Shown here piece by piece: positions 41,562 to 52,530 of a stretch of 64,000 nucleotides of DNA. The DNA lies in assembly GCA_033398695.1 (NCBI GenBank), contig CM065815.1:8240501-8304500 (forward strand), in the 5' to 3' direction. The notes below the pieces were generated by a model that was not told where the DNA came from, made no database searches, and saw nothing but the letters and a program-made list of their open reading frames with translations. Every line of letters starts with the position of its first letter. The first letter of the stretch is position 1. Made by a program: the position numbers and the translations under genes. Source of the DNA: Orobanche coerulescens. Taxonomy: Eukaryota > Streptophyta > Magnoliopsida > Lamiales > Orobanchaceae.

Positions 41562-42483
41562 TGTTGGAAAAAGAGGAAATGGGCTGTTTTGAGCAGCCCA
41601 CTTGAGAGGCAATTTTGAGTGGGCTCGACTACGAGTTAAAGTCGGAACTTAGTTGAAATACGTAGTACTTAGTACGAGGTTTTCAAAACATATAAGAACA
41701 CTCAAAATGATTGAGGTATGAATGAGATGTAATGTTCCAAAATGAACCCTTTTAGAAATGGGTTTGAGATGTTAAGAGAAAAATTGTGAGTATATAAGGA
41801 GATGTGGACAAAGTCTTGTTCAAAAAGTGAGACATGAGTGGATGTGTGACTAGGCGCCCCTCACGCACACACACGCGCGCGCCGCCGCCGTCCATCCGGC
41901 TCGGGTTGGGTCGGTCTCGGTCTCGGTCGATTTTTTGGATCCGGATAAACATCAATTTAATTGATAATTATCGAATTAAACAGATCTGGATAAGTATTGA
42001 GATACCAATCCTGATCAGTTTAGAGTTCCTCCAGCACATATCTCTCTCTCATCTTCACCTATAAATACAAATGTGAGGGATCTTATTTTGAGACAGAATT
42101 TTCGTCCGTTTTTCTCAGCCAAAAAATCCGAGTTCATTTTTTTGTTTCGGAAATAATTTCTCTTCATATTTTTGGTCCGTCGGTGGTAGTTCAGGTTTTA
42201 TTCTAGTTCACTGAGAGTGCGATATTCGTTTTATCAACGCATCGAGATGTTGTTTTATCCTGGGAGGCACACGCTATACACTGCGGTGAGGGCAAATTTG
42301 CTTTAAGGAGACAACTTTTCTGAACTCAACATCGCCCATATTCGGATTTACTTCCTTTGATTACTTATATATATATATATATATTATTTAATGCTTTCGT
42401 TATTAATGATTTGTCTCCTACTTTGTTCTTCTCAGATTTGCAGTTCATGCAAGAGATTCAAAATACAATAAATATACCAATAA
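41562..42483 (+). mobile_element. Probable solo LTR (922 bp)
   Basis: The segment interrupts the duplicated block, which gives its borders independently. It starts TGTTGGAAAAAGAGG and ends TATACCAATAA, with AAATT on both sides (41557-41561 and 42484-42488). A TATA box (GAGTATATAAGGAG near 41790), a GC-rich patch (41850-41930) and a second TATA-like CCTATAAATAC near 42058 are present. No coding sequence. The right terminus is not a clean CA, so LTR identity is likely but not certain. Confidence 0.55.
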
Positions 42484-42745
42484 AAATTCCCGACCCAATT
42501 TTGGGTATTGAAATACAAGTTTGTACTTCAAATAAAAATTTGAGTATTGAGCTACAAATTGGATGCATTTGGAAAATGATATTTCTCCATTAATTCAATT
42601 CAATCATAAAAATATGAAAAGAACCAAAAAGAAAACACGAGCAAAAAAAAAAAAAAAATTTAAAACAAAAGGACGAAAAGCTTTGTGCGGTTCCTCCTAC
42701 CCCCGCTGAGCTGACAAAGTAAAAGGAATAAAGACAAAAAAATAA

Positions 42746-42817
42746 AGGGCCCAACCGGATTCGAACCGGTGACCTATTGATCTGCAGTCAATTGCTCTAC
42801 CACTGAGCTATAGACCC
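42746..42817 (-). tRNA. trnC-GCA: tRNA-Cys (GCA), copy 2
   Basis: The reverse complement is nearly identical to copy 1. Position 6 of the acceptor is T where copy 1 has C, so the stem has an additional G-T pair. The anticodon loop CTGCAGA and both internal promoter boxes are intact. It is probably still functional, though weaker in the acceptor stem. Confidence 0.93.
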
Positions 42818-42830
42818 TTGGATATTTGTT

Positions 42831-43663
42831 AAGCAGCTTATAACATTTATTACTGTGAATAAGACCTTATGTTCTACTCTAATTTAATTAAAATCTAAAA
42901 GTTAAAGGTGTTTGATCTTTTTATCTTTTTTTTCGAAATCAAAGAATTATATTAACCAAACGCAATGAGTACAATAGCTATCGAGAAAACCGTACGTAGT
43001 AGACGGAGGCTCGACCCAAGAGAGTGGGTGTTCGGATCTTCAAAAAACAGCTTTAGTATTCTTGTGAATGAATAGGTTCATTTTTTATATTCTTACAGGT
43101 CTGTGACTTTTCGATTCTTAGTAAAAAAAATTAAGAATCCGACTCGAAACATTTATTTACGCTCGATTCGAGTCTGTATAATATAGACATAGAATTGTTA
43201 TAACCCCGACTTGTTTGATTTCAGTTGGATTATACGGTTCCGACAAGTTCTAAATAAATGGAAAAAAATCTGCATAGTTTACGAATAGAAGTTAATCAAA
43301 AATTAAATCATATTCCATGATGTAGATGTTAATTCAATATCAATTATCATGAAAATAAACCCTTGGAGAGGAAAATGAGTCTCAATCATGATTACATGAC
43401 CACCAAATAGTGACCAACAAGAAAATATGGTGACCAAATAGATTGCAAGTCTTTCGAATGGTTGGTAAGTAAAATTTTGAACACAAACACTAATACTTAG
43501 AAATATAAATAAATTACGCTCAAAACACTTCAATCATAATCGAGTCCGAAAAGATTTTCGATTTGCTGCCCCTAACTTTTTGACTCCACATCTACTCTCA
43601 CCCGGCCCAAATGGATAAAACTTTCTGGATCCGTCTCTGGCAGTAATCCGAAAAACAAAATGA
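42831..43663. other. 3' flank of PYRD, no further gene seen
   Basis: AT-rich sequence. No open frame with a known domain. The 3' UTR of PYRD should lie in the part nearest 43663. Confidence 0.45.
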
Positions 43664-46219
43664 TCAGAAATATCCCTCCATTACAACGCTTTTGCCAGCG
43701 ACGAACGACGTCAACTTTTTCGCCTTTCCTTTTAAATCCATATACTTAGACGCTCTTCCACGACCTCCACGGAAAAACGGCAACACCTCTACCACCACCT
43801 TCTGGAACAAGTTTAGTTCAAACCCCTCTTTAATTACATCCTCAAAATCCACATTACTACCCCTCAGATCCACCAACACGCTACACATCCCTCCACGCTT
43901 GCAGTGTTCAAGAATTTCAAGTAAACTTATCCGATCGAGAGATACTGTTCGGATTCCTTCGTGAATGGTGTGTGGATCTAAGCTCGTGTCGTTATCCGAG
44001 ATTATCATTATTTTAGAAGCTTCTTTGTTGTCGAGTGCAGGAATCTGAACTCCGGAATTTGGAGATTTTGATAACACCACCTTTACAGGTTGATTGGCCC
44101 CAGGTTCGTTAGAAATCGGAAAGGAAGACTTCTCGTCCGATGCCATTGATGGAAGTACGATAGCGTCGTATTCCTGCAACAATTTTGAATAATATCCGCC
44201 ACATTCGATAGCATCTTCACCAAGATTATTTAGTATATGGCCATCAAGAGACATGGAATACCTGTTGGGATGAGCCAATATTTAGCCAGGTGGAAACAAA
44301 TTTAGGGTAATTTGCAAAAACTACCCCTGAGGTTCAGCCTGATTACAACAAAATACCCAACAAGAAAAAACGAACATAATAGTTTCAACATTACACAGAA
44401 ACCTTTAAAGTAGGGTACGCGGCAGAGTATATTTTGTCGGCATGCTAATGACAAATGGCATGCCAATTGCGTATATATTTTCTTTGGCATAGTTTCTGTT
44501 GCTGATGTCGTCACGAAAAAATTATCGAAAGCCTTTCACAAATTTGTCGGGAATAATTTCTTATAGATGATATAATCTTCCCTTACAACACATGAGACAA
44601 AGACAAAGTAATGAATTTAAAAACTTCATTAATTGCATGCCAATTCCGAAAATGGCATGCCAGTGGCACGTCCTGGCATGCCGAGACGGCTACCCTTAAC
44701 CTTTGATTTTCTCTTTAATTTAGGGGGGGGGGGGGGGGGGGTTTCTTGGCAAGTGTAAGGGGGGGATTTTAAGTTTTTTTTTTTCTTTTTGAAACTTTTG
44801 TGGATATCTATTGTAAATGTCAGGGGTTATTTGTAATTCTGAAAAAAAATGCTTGATTATTTTCGTAATTAGACTAAACTTCAAGGGGTTTTCTTGTAAT
44901 TAACCCTTTTAATTATATGCACTGGGAAATGTAGTTACATAAGAAAGAAGGAGAGAAGCCACAAGGCGAATCACAATATACCTTAGTGTGACAAAGGGTT
45001 TTCCTGTCAGGATATGATGGATAAAGACTTCGTTAAGCCTTCTGCACATTTCTTCTTCGACTCCAACAGTCACTTTAATACCGGCTTCTTGAAGCTTTCT
45101 AACACCTGTCGAGGCCACAAGGGGATTGGGATCAACCATACCGACTACCACATTTTTCACTTTGGCTTTGATTAATGCTTCGGTGCAAGGTGGAGTTCTT
45201 CCATAATGATTGCATGGTTCCAAACTCACATACGCTGTCCCGTTCTCGGCCAAATCCCCAGCATCTCTTAAGGCGAAAACCTATAGTTTTTTTTTTTGCC
45301 TAGTCAAATTCTATATAATGAATTAAGTTTTCTATCATAACAAAAAATAATAGAATTTAAAAGTAATAATATCTTCAATAATTATTGATTATAATATTAA
45401 CCTACCACAAAATAATGTTTTTTTTTGACAGTTTTAAAGCTTCACAATCTACCGACAAACTGGCTTTTCCAATTTTTTCAACTGATGAATGATTCATTGA
45501 ATAAATTTCAGCTTCCTAATCGTTTATTTAGTTATATAAATCACCACACGAAAATTAAAGAAAAAAAAAAGAATAAAATGTAATCCTAGAGAAAATGATC
45601 TTGAATAAAAAAAGGTCTATGCAATTCTTATAAACCAGGTCTAGTCTAGGTAAGAATTTTCCTTAAATACTGCCTCGAAAATGGCCAAATTACTTCCGAA
45701 AACAAAATGACGGAGAATGCTTGATGCTCAAAGACCACACTAGAAACCTACATTGAATTAATTAGCATAAGAAAAAAGAGAGGAAAACATATCCATCTTC
45801 AATCAATATACTAAAACAGTAAAACATAAACAGAGACGAGTGGAAAAAATTTTCACCTCGGCATGAGGCTGACCGGCTTTAGGGTGAAACCCTTCGCCAA
45901 CAACTTTGCCATCTTTCACAATTACACAACCAACCATTGGATTAGGATTGGTACATCCAATAGCCTTCTTCGCGAGCTCCACGCATCTCCTCATATAATA
46001 CCCATCATCGAATTTATCTTCTGGCTTATTCTGCGACCCACCACACATGATCACAGCCAGACGGCCAGTTTTTCTTGAACTGATTCTTGATACAGATACC
46101 CTTCTGGCTAAATTGAAAGACCCGAACAGTGAGTTTGGTAAGAACGCCGCCTTCTGGTGCGGCTCCCTCTGGGGATTGTGGACAATGGGCGTTGGAAACG
46201 ACACCGTTTGAGCATACAT
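43664..46219 (-). CDS. PYRD: Riboflavin biosynthesis deaminase, plastid-targeted (PYRD type)
   Basis: Three exons: 45857-46219, 44982-45280 and 43664-44261, with GT-AG introns of 576 and 720 bp, giving 419 residues, close to the usual ~420-430 of plant PyrD. The ATG at 46217-46219 is the first good start. The N-terminal ~55 residues are Ser/Arg-rich like a plastid transit peptide. The cytidine-deaminase-like domain has [13 protein letters not shown], the zinc site GQPHAE (H119, catalytic E121) and [11 protein letters not shown] (C144, C153). These residues mark the active deaminase that converts the 2,5-diamino pyrimidinone nucleotide, as distinct from PYRR, where the zinc ligands are lost. 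The C-terminal half has a RibD-reductase-like fold signature ([29 protein letters not shown]), reported to be inactive in plant PyrD. The frame is intact. A TIR element sits in intron 2. Confidence 0.92.
44304..44907. mobile_element. TIR element in PYRD intron 2 (~604 bp)
   Basis: Left end AGGGTAATTTGCAAAAACTA mirrors right end TTTTCTTGTAATTAACCCT. The interior holds several GGCATGCC palindromes (44457-44690) and a 19-base G run at 44723-44741. There is no coding capacity and no clean target duplication. It accounts for most of the 720 bp intron. Confidence 0.65.
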
Positions 46220-46385
46220 TCTGAGAATTTGAATAGAAAAACAAAATGAAAACAATGCCAAATCTAAAACATGCGGGAGCGGATGCAGAAAAAGGAATTG
46301 GGGCAGTAAAATACTAAAGAATATATTCGAAAAATATTAAAAAAAAAAATAAAGAGAGAAAAAAAGGAAGAAACAAAAAGGTACA
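46220..46385 (-). promoter_or_regulatory. Short intergenic / promoter region of PYRD
   Basis: Only about 166 bp separate the PYRD start codon from the tRNA-Val gene, and both are transcribed on the minus strand, so the Pol II promoter of PYRD must be compact or overlap the tRNA region. No clear TATA box. T-runs on the minus strand after the tRNA serve as its terminator. Confidence 0.45.
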
Positions 46386-46459
46386 TGTCTGAGCCCGGGT
46401 TCGAACCGGGGACCTCTAGTGTGTGAGACTAGCGTGATAACCGACTACACCACCCAGAC
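46386..46459 (-). tRNA. trnV-CAC: tRNA-Val (CAC)
   Basis: A 74-nt cloverleaf on the minus strand: acceptor GTCTGGG pairs with CTCAGAC (G-T pairs allowed), D-arm GTGTAGTCGGTTATCAC, anticodon stem-loop CTAGT-CTCACAC-ACTAG with CAC, and T-arm CCCGGTTCGAACCCGGG. A and B boxes are intact. It is of nuclear cytosolic type. Confidence 0.95.
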
Positions 46460-47140
46460 CTGATGATTATTACTGAAAGGTTTATGTACATAACTAGAAG
46501 AAGAAGCGAAAATCAAAGGTATTCCAAGGCAATCGCTTCTAGGTAGGGATGGCAGTCGAGTACGGCGGGCGCGGATAGTGCCTATCTACATCCGTACCCG
46601 CGAAGAAAACCTGTACCCGAGACCCGACCCGCGACCCGCGACGAGTATGATTTGCCAACCACACCCGCGACCCGTCGGGTATCCACAATCCGCTATCCGC
46701 GGATACCCGCGATGCAAATAAATGAATGCAATATAAATAAAAATTTCACACAAATTAATATCCGTAAATCAAACTCATAAATTCAAATCATCTAACCCAC
46801 AAAGTTCAAAGTTTAAATCCACAAATCACAAAACACAAAATTAATATCCAAAATCATCAACTAAAAACAAAGTTTAAATTCTAATGAAAAGCATATTATT
46901 CGAAGTCAACAGTTGAAATAGACCTAGTTTCCTCTTATTTGTTGTGTGAATGTTTGAAATAATGAGTGTGGGCGGGGCTCTGTTCGGGTATTTTGTGGGT
47001 ATTTTTGTGGGTATTTCGCGGGTATCTTCGCGGGTGTTTTTCGCGGGTAGACGAGTTTCGCGGGTACGGATAGTAACTATCCATATCCGTACCCGCGAAC
47101 CTAATGGATAGTAATTTCATACCACTAAGCTATCGATGGA

Positions 47141-50100
47141 CAGGGGCGGATGTGGTATTGGCACAAGGGTGCCTGGGCCACTACTCAACTTTTGTCCAGA
47201 ACTAGCCCAAGTATGAAAAAAAAAAGCCCAATACAAAATTAACTTAACCAAAAACCCAATATAAAAATTACTTCTGAATCTGAAACCAAAGGAACGAACA
47301 GATGTCAGAAAGAAAAGAAGCCGCCGAACTCCCTTCTTCTTTGTCCAAAGGAACGGAACAAAACTTACAGAAGTCAGAAAGAAGCCGCCGAAATCGCACA
47401 CTCGGCACCACTCCCTTCTTCTTTGTCCATTGTCGAGTTCTCCACTCTTCAAGCAAGCCGATTTTGAGCTCTCTCCTGGCCGAAATTGATCCATCTCAAA
47501 CCCTAGAATGAAACAAGTATGTATAAAAGTTTTAGGGTTATGGTATTAGTTTTTCTTTTCTCTTGAAATTACTTATTGTCTTGCTGAAATTAGTATTTGT
47601 ATTGCTTGAAATTAGTTCTTTTTTACTTGTTTCCATCGATTGTTTTGGTGAGTTGTTGAGTTTTTGTTTCATGCCATACGCCACCATCTGTACTGAGAGG
47701 TAAGCATCATATGCTCTTTGGATGATATGATGGGTCAATTATTTGCTTTATTGGTTCTAACGGTGGCAGCTGCGGTATACTTAGCTTCCTTCATACCAGG
47801 GGATGAATAAAATATTCAATCAAACCGGCTGAGCATTTGCTTTTGTTTTTAACTTCCTGTGTTTTTTATGCAATTTTAGTTGTTGAGTTGTTCCTTGCTT
47901 ATTTGTTGAGTTTTAGCTAATTTGTTGTTGAAATATTGAATTGTTAGGTTAAACTTGGGTCTTTTTTTAAGAGACCAAGCTCCAATGAATCAAATATTGA
48001 AGAAGGATCTTCCAAAAGACCATGCTCCAATAAATCATTCCCTTCGTTTTCTAATGTAAATCCACAAAGACCACAAAGTCCACTACCTATAACTACTCCA
48101 AGTACAAGTGTTGATTTGAATGATCTTCCACAAGACCCGGCGGATAGACCAAGGATTACAGCTTATAATCCAAATCAAAGAGATGAAGTAAGAAGGGCAT
48201 ATTTGCTTCAAGGATCTTGTCAAACAAGGGGTCATACATTTCCGTCAAAGTCAATAGGTAAGAAACAAAGACGTTTTGTTGTTGAATGGTTTGATGAATT
48301 TGATTGGTTAGAGTATAGCAAAAAAGAGAACAGAGCCTATTGTTTATTTTGCTATGTGTTTGGAGATATGGTGGGACAGCAAGGTGGGAGAGATGCATTT
48401 GTTAACGAAGGTTTTAATAGTTGGAGTAAAAAAACAGCATTGAGAATTCATGTGGGTAATGTTGATAGTTTACACAACAAAGCACGTCAAAAATGTGAAT
48501 TTCTAATGAAAGAAAAACAATCTATTAGTGTAGCATTTAAGAAGCAAACCGAACTTGAGGAGAGTAACTATAAATTTCGGTTACGTGCTTCAATTGGTAC
48601 TTGTAGATATTTGTTGAAAAATGCTTTACCATTTCGTGGTCATGATGAGTCGAGTGACTCTCTTTCTAGAGGGCTTTTCATTGAAACATTATCTTTGATT
48701 CGAGAGCATAATGAAGCCATTTACAATGTTACTTTAGAAAATGCTCCTCAAAATAATCAAGTAACGTCCCCGAAGAGTCAAAAAGAAATTGTTGAATGTT
48801 TTGCAAAAGAGATCATTTTGAGTATTTGCAAAGAAATTGGAAAGGATGTGTTTGCTTTATTGGTTGATGAATCTAGTGATGTATCGAAAAAGAAGAAAAT
48901 GGCTATAGTTTTGAGATATGTCGATAGGCTTGGAATTGTGAAGGAAAGATTCATTGGAGTTGTGCACGTGAATGATACATCCTCTTCGACTCTTAAGAAG
49001 GCCATAGATGAAGTATTTACAAGTAGTAAGTTGAGTATGACACAGGTAATTGAAACTTTTTTTCTTTTTATGTATTTTAATTGAATATTATTCACTTTAT
49101 GTCTTATATCTTATTTTTTTCTAATAGGTAAGAGGACAAGGTTACGATGGGGCAAGTAATATGCGAGGTGCATTCAACGGCCTGAAAGCTTTGATATTAC
49201 AAGATAATGATTCAGCACATTATGTACATTGTTTTGCACACCAACTTCAGTTAGTGATTGTGGCTGTGGCAAAGAACCACGATGGTGTTCGTGACTTATT
49301 TGAACAAATTTCTTTGGTTGTGAATGTGGTATGTGCTTCATGTAAAAGAAAAGACATGATACGGGAGAATTACAGAGAAAGGGTGCAAAAGGCAACTGGT
49401 AATGGTGAACTTGAAATCGGAAGAGGGTTAAATCAAAAGAGTTCTCTTATTCGAGCGGGAGATACAAGATGGGGTTAACATTACAAAACAATCACAAGTT
49501 TGATGAAATTATTTCCAGAGGTTCTTGAGGTTCTTGCTTATATTGAAGAGGAGGGATCGACTTTAAATAACCGAAATCAAGCATATGGTATCTTATCTTA
49601 TTTCAAGACACTTGATTTCGTGTTTTACTTACATTTGATGTGTGAAGTTTTAAACCTCACGAGTACATTGTCAAAGCATCTTCAAAAAAAGGATCAAGAT
49701 ATTTTAGAAGCGGCTTCTTTGGTTAGAGGGACAATGGATGCATTGAAAGCTTTGAGAGATACGGGGTTTGCTAAAACTTTGCCGAAGGTATTTTCTTTTT
49801 GTCATAAACATAATATTGATATTGTGGATATGACTGAAAATTATGTCACTCCGAGAAACCGTAGGACTAAAGTTACTAATCAATATCATTTTGAAGTTGA
49901 AATTTTCAACACGGTTTTGGATATGCAAATTATAGAATTCCGGGACCGATTTAGTGAAATTAGCACCCAATTACTAGAATACATGGGGGCTTTGAGTCCT
50001 TGTGATTCATTTGCTAAATTTGACAAAACAAAGTTGTTCAAGTTGAGTGAGTTGTACAAAGATGATTTTGATGATTCGGATAGGATGCAACTTGATGGTG

Positions 50101-50568
50101 AACTTGAGATATATTATCACTCTGTGCATAAAGATGACCGATTCACTTGTTTGGAGGGAATTGCCGATCTTTCTCGTTTGATGGTGGAAACGGGGAAACA
50201 TCGTTCTTATCCTATGGTTTATATGTTATTAAAGTTGGCTTTGATTTTACCCGTCGCGACCGCAACAGTGGAAAGATGTTTTCCCACGATGAAGCTCTTG
50301 AAGACTGACTTGCGTAACAAAATGGGTGATGACTATATGAACGATGCATTGATTTGTAATGTCGAAAAAGAAGCACTTATGGAAGTGAAGATTGAAGATG
50401 TAATGGATCGCTATCAAAAAATGTGTACACGGAGATGTCAAATCTAAAATGTAAGTTCTACACTACTTTGTTATATTTAGCAATCGTAATTTAAATTTTT
50501 TTCATGTTATTATATTGATATAAAAAAATTGGTGCTACTACCGCTCTCTCGTTCTGGTTCCGCCCCTG
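47141..50568 (+). mobile_element. hAT transposon with transposase gene (innermost, 3.4 kb)
   Basis: Ends CAGGGGCGGA (47141) and TTCCGCCCCTG (50568) are inverted partners. Flanks TCGATGGA (47133-47140) and TCCGTGGA (50569-50576) form an 8-bp duplication matching at six positions. It carries a hAT transposase gene on the plus strand. CAGGGGCGG ends are common in the TTF/ZMYM1-like hAT group of plants. The region 47150-47500, upstream of the predicted start, has two direct copies of a GAAGCCGCCGAA...CTCCCTTCTTCTTTGTCC segment. Confidence 0.85.
47508..50447 (+). CDS. hAT transposase, TTF-type zinc finger / DUF4371 / dimerisation domain, one nonsense codon
   Basis: The frame is open 47948-49045 and 49128-50447, joined by a GT-AG intron of 82 bp. 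A very short first exon (ATGAAACAA, 47508-47516, donor GTATGT) is a plausible but inferred start. Total about 808 codons. Domains in order: KRPSSNES low-complexity head, TTF-type zinc finger (AYCLFCYVFGD, FNSWSKKTALRIHVG), DUF4371-like core with LLVDESSDVSKKK (first catalytic Asp), VRGQGYDGASNMRGAFNG (second) and HCFAHQLQLVIV, then the C-terminal hAT dimerisation domain (ATVERCFPTMKLLKTDLRNK). This resembles zinc finger MYM-type protein 1-like transposases. One in-frame TAA at 49476-49478 lies where RWGSHY is usual. Apart from that it looks recently active. Confidence 0.88.
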
Positions 50569-51099
50569 TCCGTGGATACCAAATGCCTACCAAACCTGCA
50601 CCTATTAGGGTCGGGTGCTTGCGGTTATCCGTTACCCGCGGGTAAATTGTCATCTCTACTTATAGGCCTGTAAACGATTCGAGCTTCTTTCGAGCAGTTC
50701 GAGCTCGACTATACTCGATAATTCGAGCTCGAACTCGAATCCGAGCATATATTAGAGATCGATATATTAATCGAGCCGAGTTCGAATATATATATATATA
50801 TATATACTCGGCTCGAAAGCTCGACGAGTTGCTTGCTATTCATTAATATATATACTAGTATTTTTACATATATATATAACCCTAAATAATTCGAGCTTGG
50901 AAATTTTCGAGCTCATGAGCCCAGTAGTAATTTTTGAGCTCACGAGCCGAGCTTGAATGGGAAAAATTTATGTCGAGCTCGAGATGTGAAGTTCGATCGA
51001 GTTCGAGCTCGAGTTCGAGTCAGTGTGTTTTAATGCTTAACGAGCCGAGTTTTGTGAAAACTCGACTCGGCTCGGGTCGTTTATAGCCCTAATCGCTCC

Positions 51100-51444
51100 C
51101 GTCTTACATTTTTTCATGGCAACTGTTTCTAAAATAATTCAACTTTTCAGTTGATTTAGGGATAACAAAATTAATTGTGAATTTGGGTGTTCATTATATT
51201 TATTCGAATGAGTCTATTTCGAATAATTACTTTTGGTTTTCGATTTGAGGTGGGTGGGAAAAAATCCAGAGGGTTTGGGGCAGGTCTGGATATACATATA
51301 CCCAAACCTGTAAAATTGCTCCAAAATAGAATTATATAACATATATATAATTTGATGGTTTAATCAAAAAAGCTAGAAACTCAAGGTAAAATACCATCCT
51401 CTATTTTATTTCAGTGCAATACTTTCATTTTTGTATTATCAAAA
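51100..51444. other. Intergenic, no feature
   Basis: AT-rich DNA with no gene or element end that I can support. Confidence 0.4.
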
Positions 51445-51608
51445 ATGATTGATAGGCCTACAAAATCAACCTACAAATAGACCTACACCATACAATACAT
51501 GACAAGTGTCAATTATTTATTATTGATTGATTAACAAGTGACACTTGTCACATTCTTGTGGTGTAGACTTATTTATATGTTGGTTTTGTAGGTCTATTTA
51601 TCATTGCT
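51445..51608. mobile_element. Small hairpin MITE (~164 bp)
   Basis: The left arm GATAGGCCTACAAAATCAAC...TACACCATA...GACAAGTGTCA is inverted at the right (TGACACTTGTCA...GTGGTGTAGACTTA...GTTGGTTTTGTAGGTCTATT). The arms are about 75 bp and cover nearly the whole element. No coding capacity. The target duplication is unclear, so the superfamily is not assigned. Confidence 0.75.
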
Positions 51609-51802
51609 CTTGTATTATTGGTGCACTGAATCTAGGACATACTTTTTTTCTACTAATATAAAAATATATATATGTTGCTTCGTCTCAATGTATTTCAAAA
51701 TATTATTTTTTATTACTAACAATGGACAACGTGATTTGACCTGCTTTGCAACTAAATAAAATGGGAGGTTTAGTATATTTTATGAAAATTACTCCAATAA
51801 AC
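51609..51802. other. Intergenic, no feature
   Basis: AT-rich sequence with a short (TA)n run near 51665. Nothing supported. Confidence 0.4.
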
Positions 51803-52530
51803 TGTTGGGAAAATTACCTACAAACGGCACGTCACAACGAATAAAGCGGAACCTCGTTTGACAAATTCGCACTCTTCAATCGTAACTTTATGGTTACCGA
51901 CGAGTAGAGCAACAATTACAACTCGATAAAAATAATACAACTAATATTCGAAAGCAATAAATAACGAGACACAATTTTAGCATGGAAAACCCCTCAAGAC
52001 GAGATTAAAAACCACGGGACCGAAGCCGCTTAAATCCACTATCACCAATACACACAAATACACAATCGTCCCTAATACAAACTAGGGCTATACACCAATC
52101 GTCAAATACTTGGTAATAAATGTTCTTCAAGTATTTGGAATCAACAACAACAACAAGATCGAAAAAGGAAACAACCGTAAATAGCTTACACAAAGAGCTA
52201 ACGAAATACCCGTACTTCCGGACTCAAAAACTCGATCTACACTGGTGAAAAGATTTGCCCAATAGCTAACAAGCTCTTGTCAAAAGATCACGACGATCCG
52301 ACCGATAAATCTCCGAGAAAATGAAAAAATATATTTCTCTCTCTTGTTTCTCTCTCTATCTCTCTCTCTTGTTCTTCAAAGTGTATGTAATGAGAAGTGG
52401 TGTAAAATCCCGTCTGAAAAACTGCATAAAAAGATCCCCTTTTGCAGGTTTGACCCGTGTGCCGCGGCCAGGCCGGCAGGGGCCGCGGCCCAGAGTACAG
52501 ATGCGCCAGGCAAATAACGGGGGCCGCGGC
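51803..52530. mobile_element. LTR-like fragment interrupted by copia A
   Basis: It begins TGTTGGGAAAATTACC and reads like a plant LTR (CATGGAAAACCCCTCAAGAC, then CTCTC runs at 52335-52374). It ends in a GC-rich patch (GTGCCGCGGCC, GGGGCCGCGGCCC at 52460-52500), right where the copia A LTR starts at 52531. No coding sequence. Its remaining part should lie beyond the copia A element, outside the window. Confidence 0.5.

Larger units (their letters stand above)
41280..42830 (-). repeat. Inverted duplicate block, copy 2 (interrupted by a solo LTR)
   Basis: 41280-41561 and 42484-42830 together match 36388-37260 in reverse. The segment AAATTCGAATTCGGCT...CCGATTCCTCAGG is locally duplicated within this copy (41365-41460 and 41461-41550). 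The block includes the second tRNA-Cys. Confidence 0.75.
46544..50658. mobile_element. hAT-type non-autonomous element (middle of the nest)
   Basis: Ends TAGGGATGGCA (46544) and TGTCATCTCTA (50658) are inverted partners (9 of 11 bases). Flanks CTTCTAGG (46536-46543) and CTTATAGG (50659-50666) form an 8-bp duplication with one mismatch. Sub-terminal sequence is rich in CCCGCGACCC and GCGGGTACGG motifs, including the hairpin GCGGGTACGGATAGTAACTA...CCGTACCCGC at 47062-47098. Without the inner element it is about 0.68 kb and non-coding. Confidence 0.82.
46540..51091. mobile_element. hAT-type MITE (outermost of three nested elements)
   Basis: Its left terminus TAGG (46540-46543) is separated from the rest by the nested insertion and resumes at 50667 (CCTGTAAACGATTCGAG). 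The right end TCGTTTATAGCCCTA (51077-51091) is the inverted partner. Flanks ATCGCTTC (46532-46539) and ATCGCTCC (51092-51099) form an 8-bp duplication with one mismatch, as expected for hAT. The body (50667-51091) is built of GAGCTCGA/TCGAGCTC-like palindromic phrases with a (TA)n run near 50785. No coding capacity of its own. Confidence 0.8.

Noticed and set aside
43692..43964. 90-codon plus-strand frame
   Set aside because: It is antisense to exon 3 of PYRD.
47117..47494. Minus-strand 125-codon frame upstream of the hAT transposase
   Set aside because: It crosses the hAT terminus and an internal direct duplication, shows no domain, and is antisense to the transposase leader.
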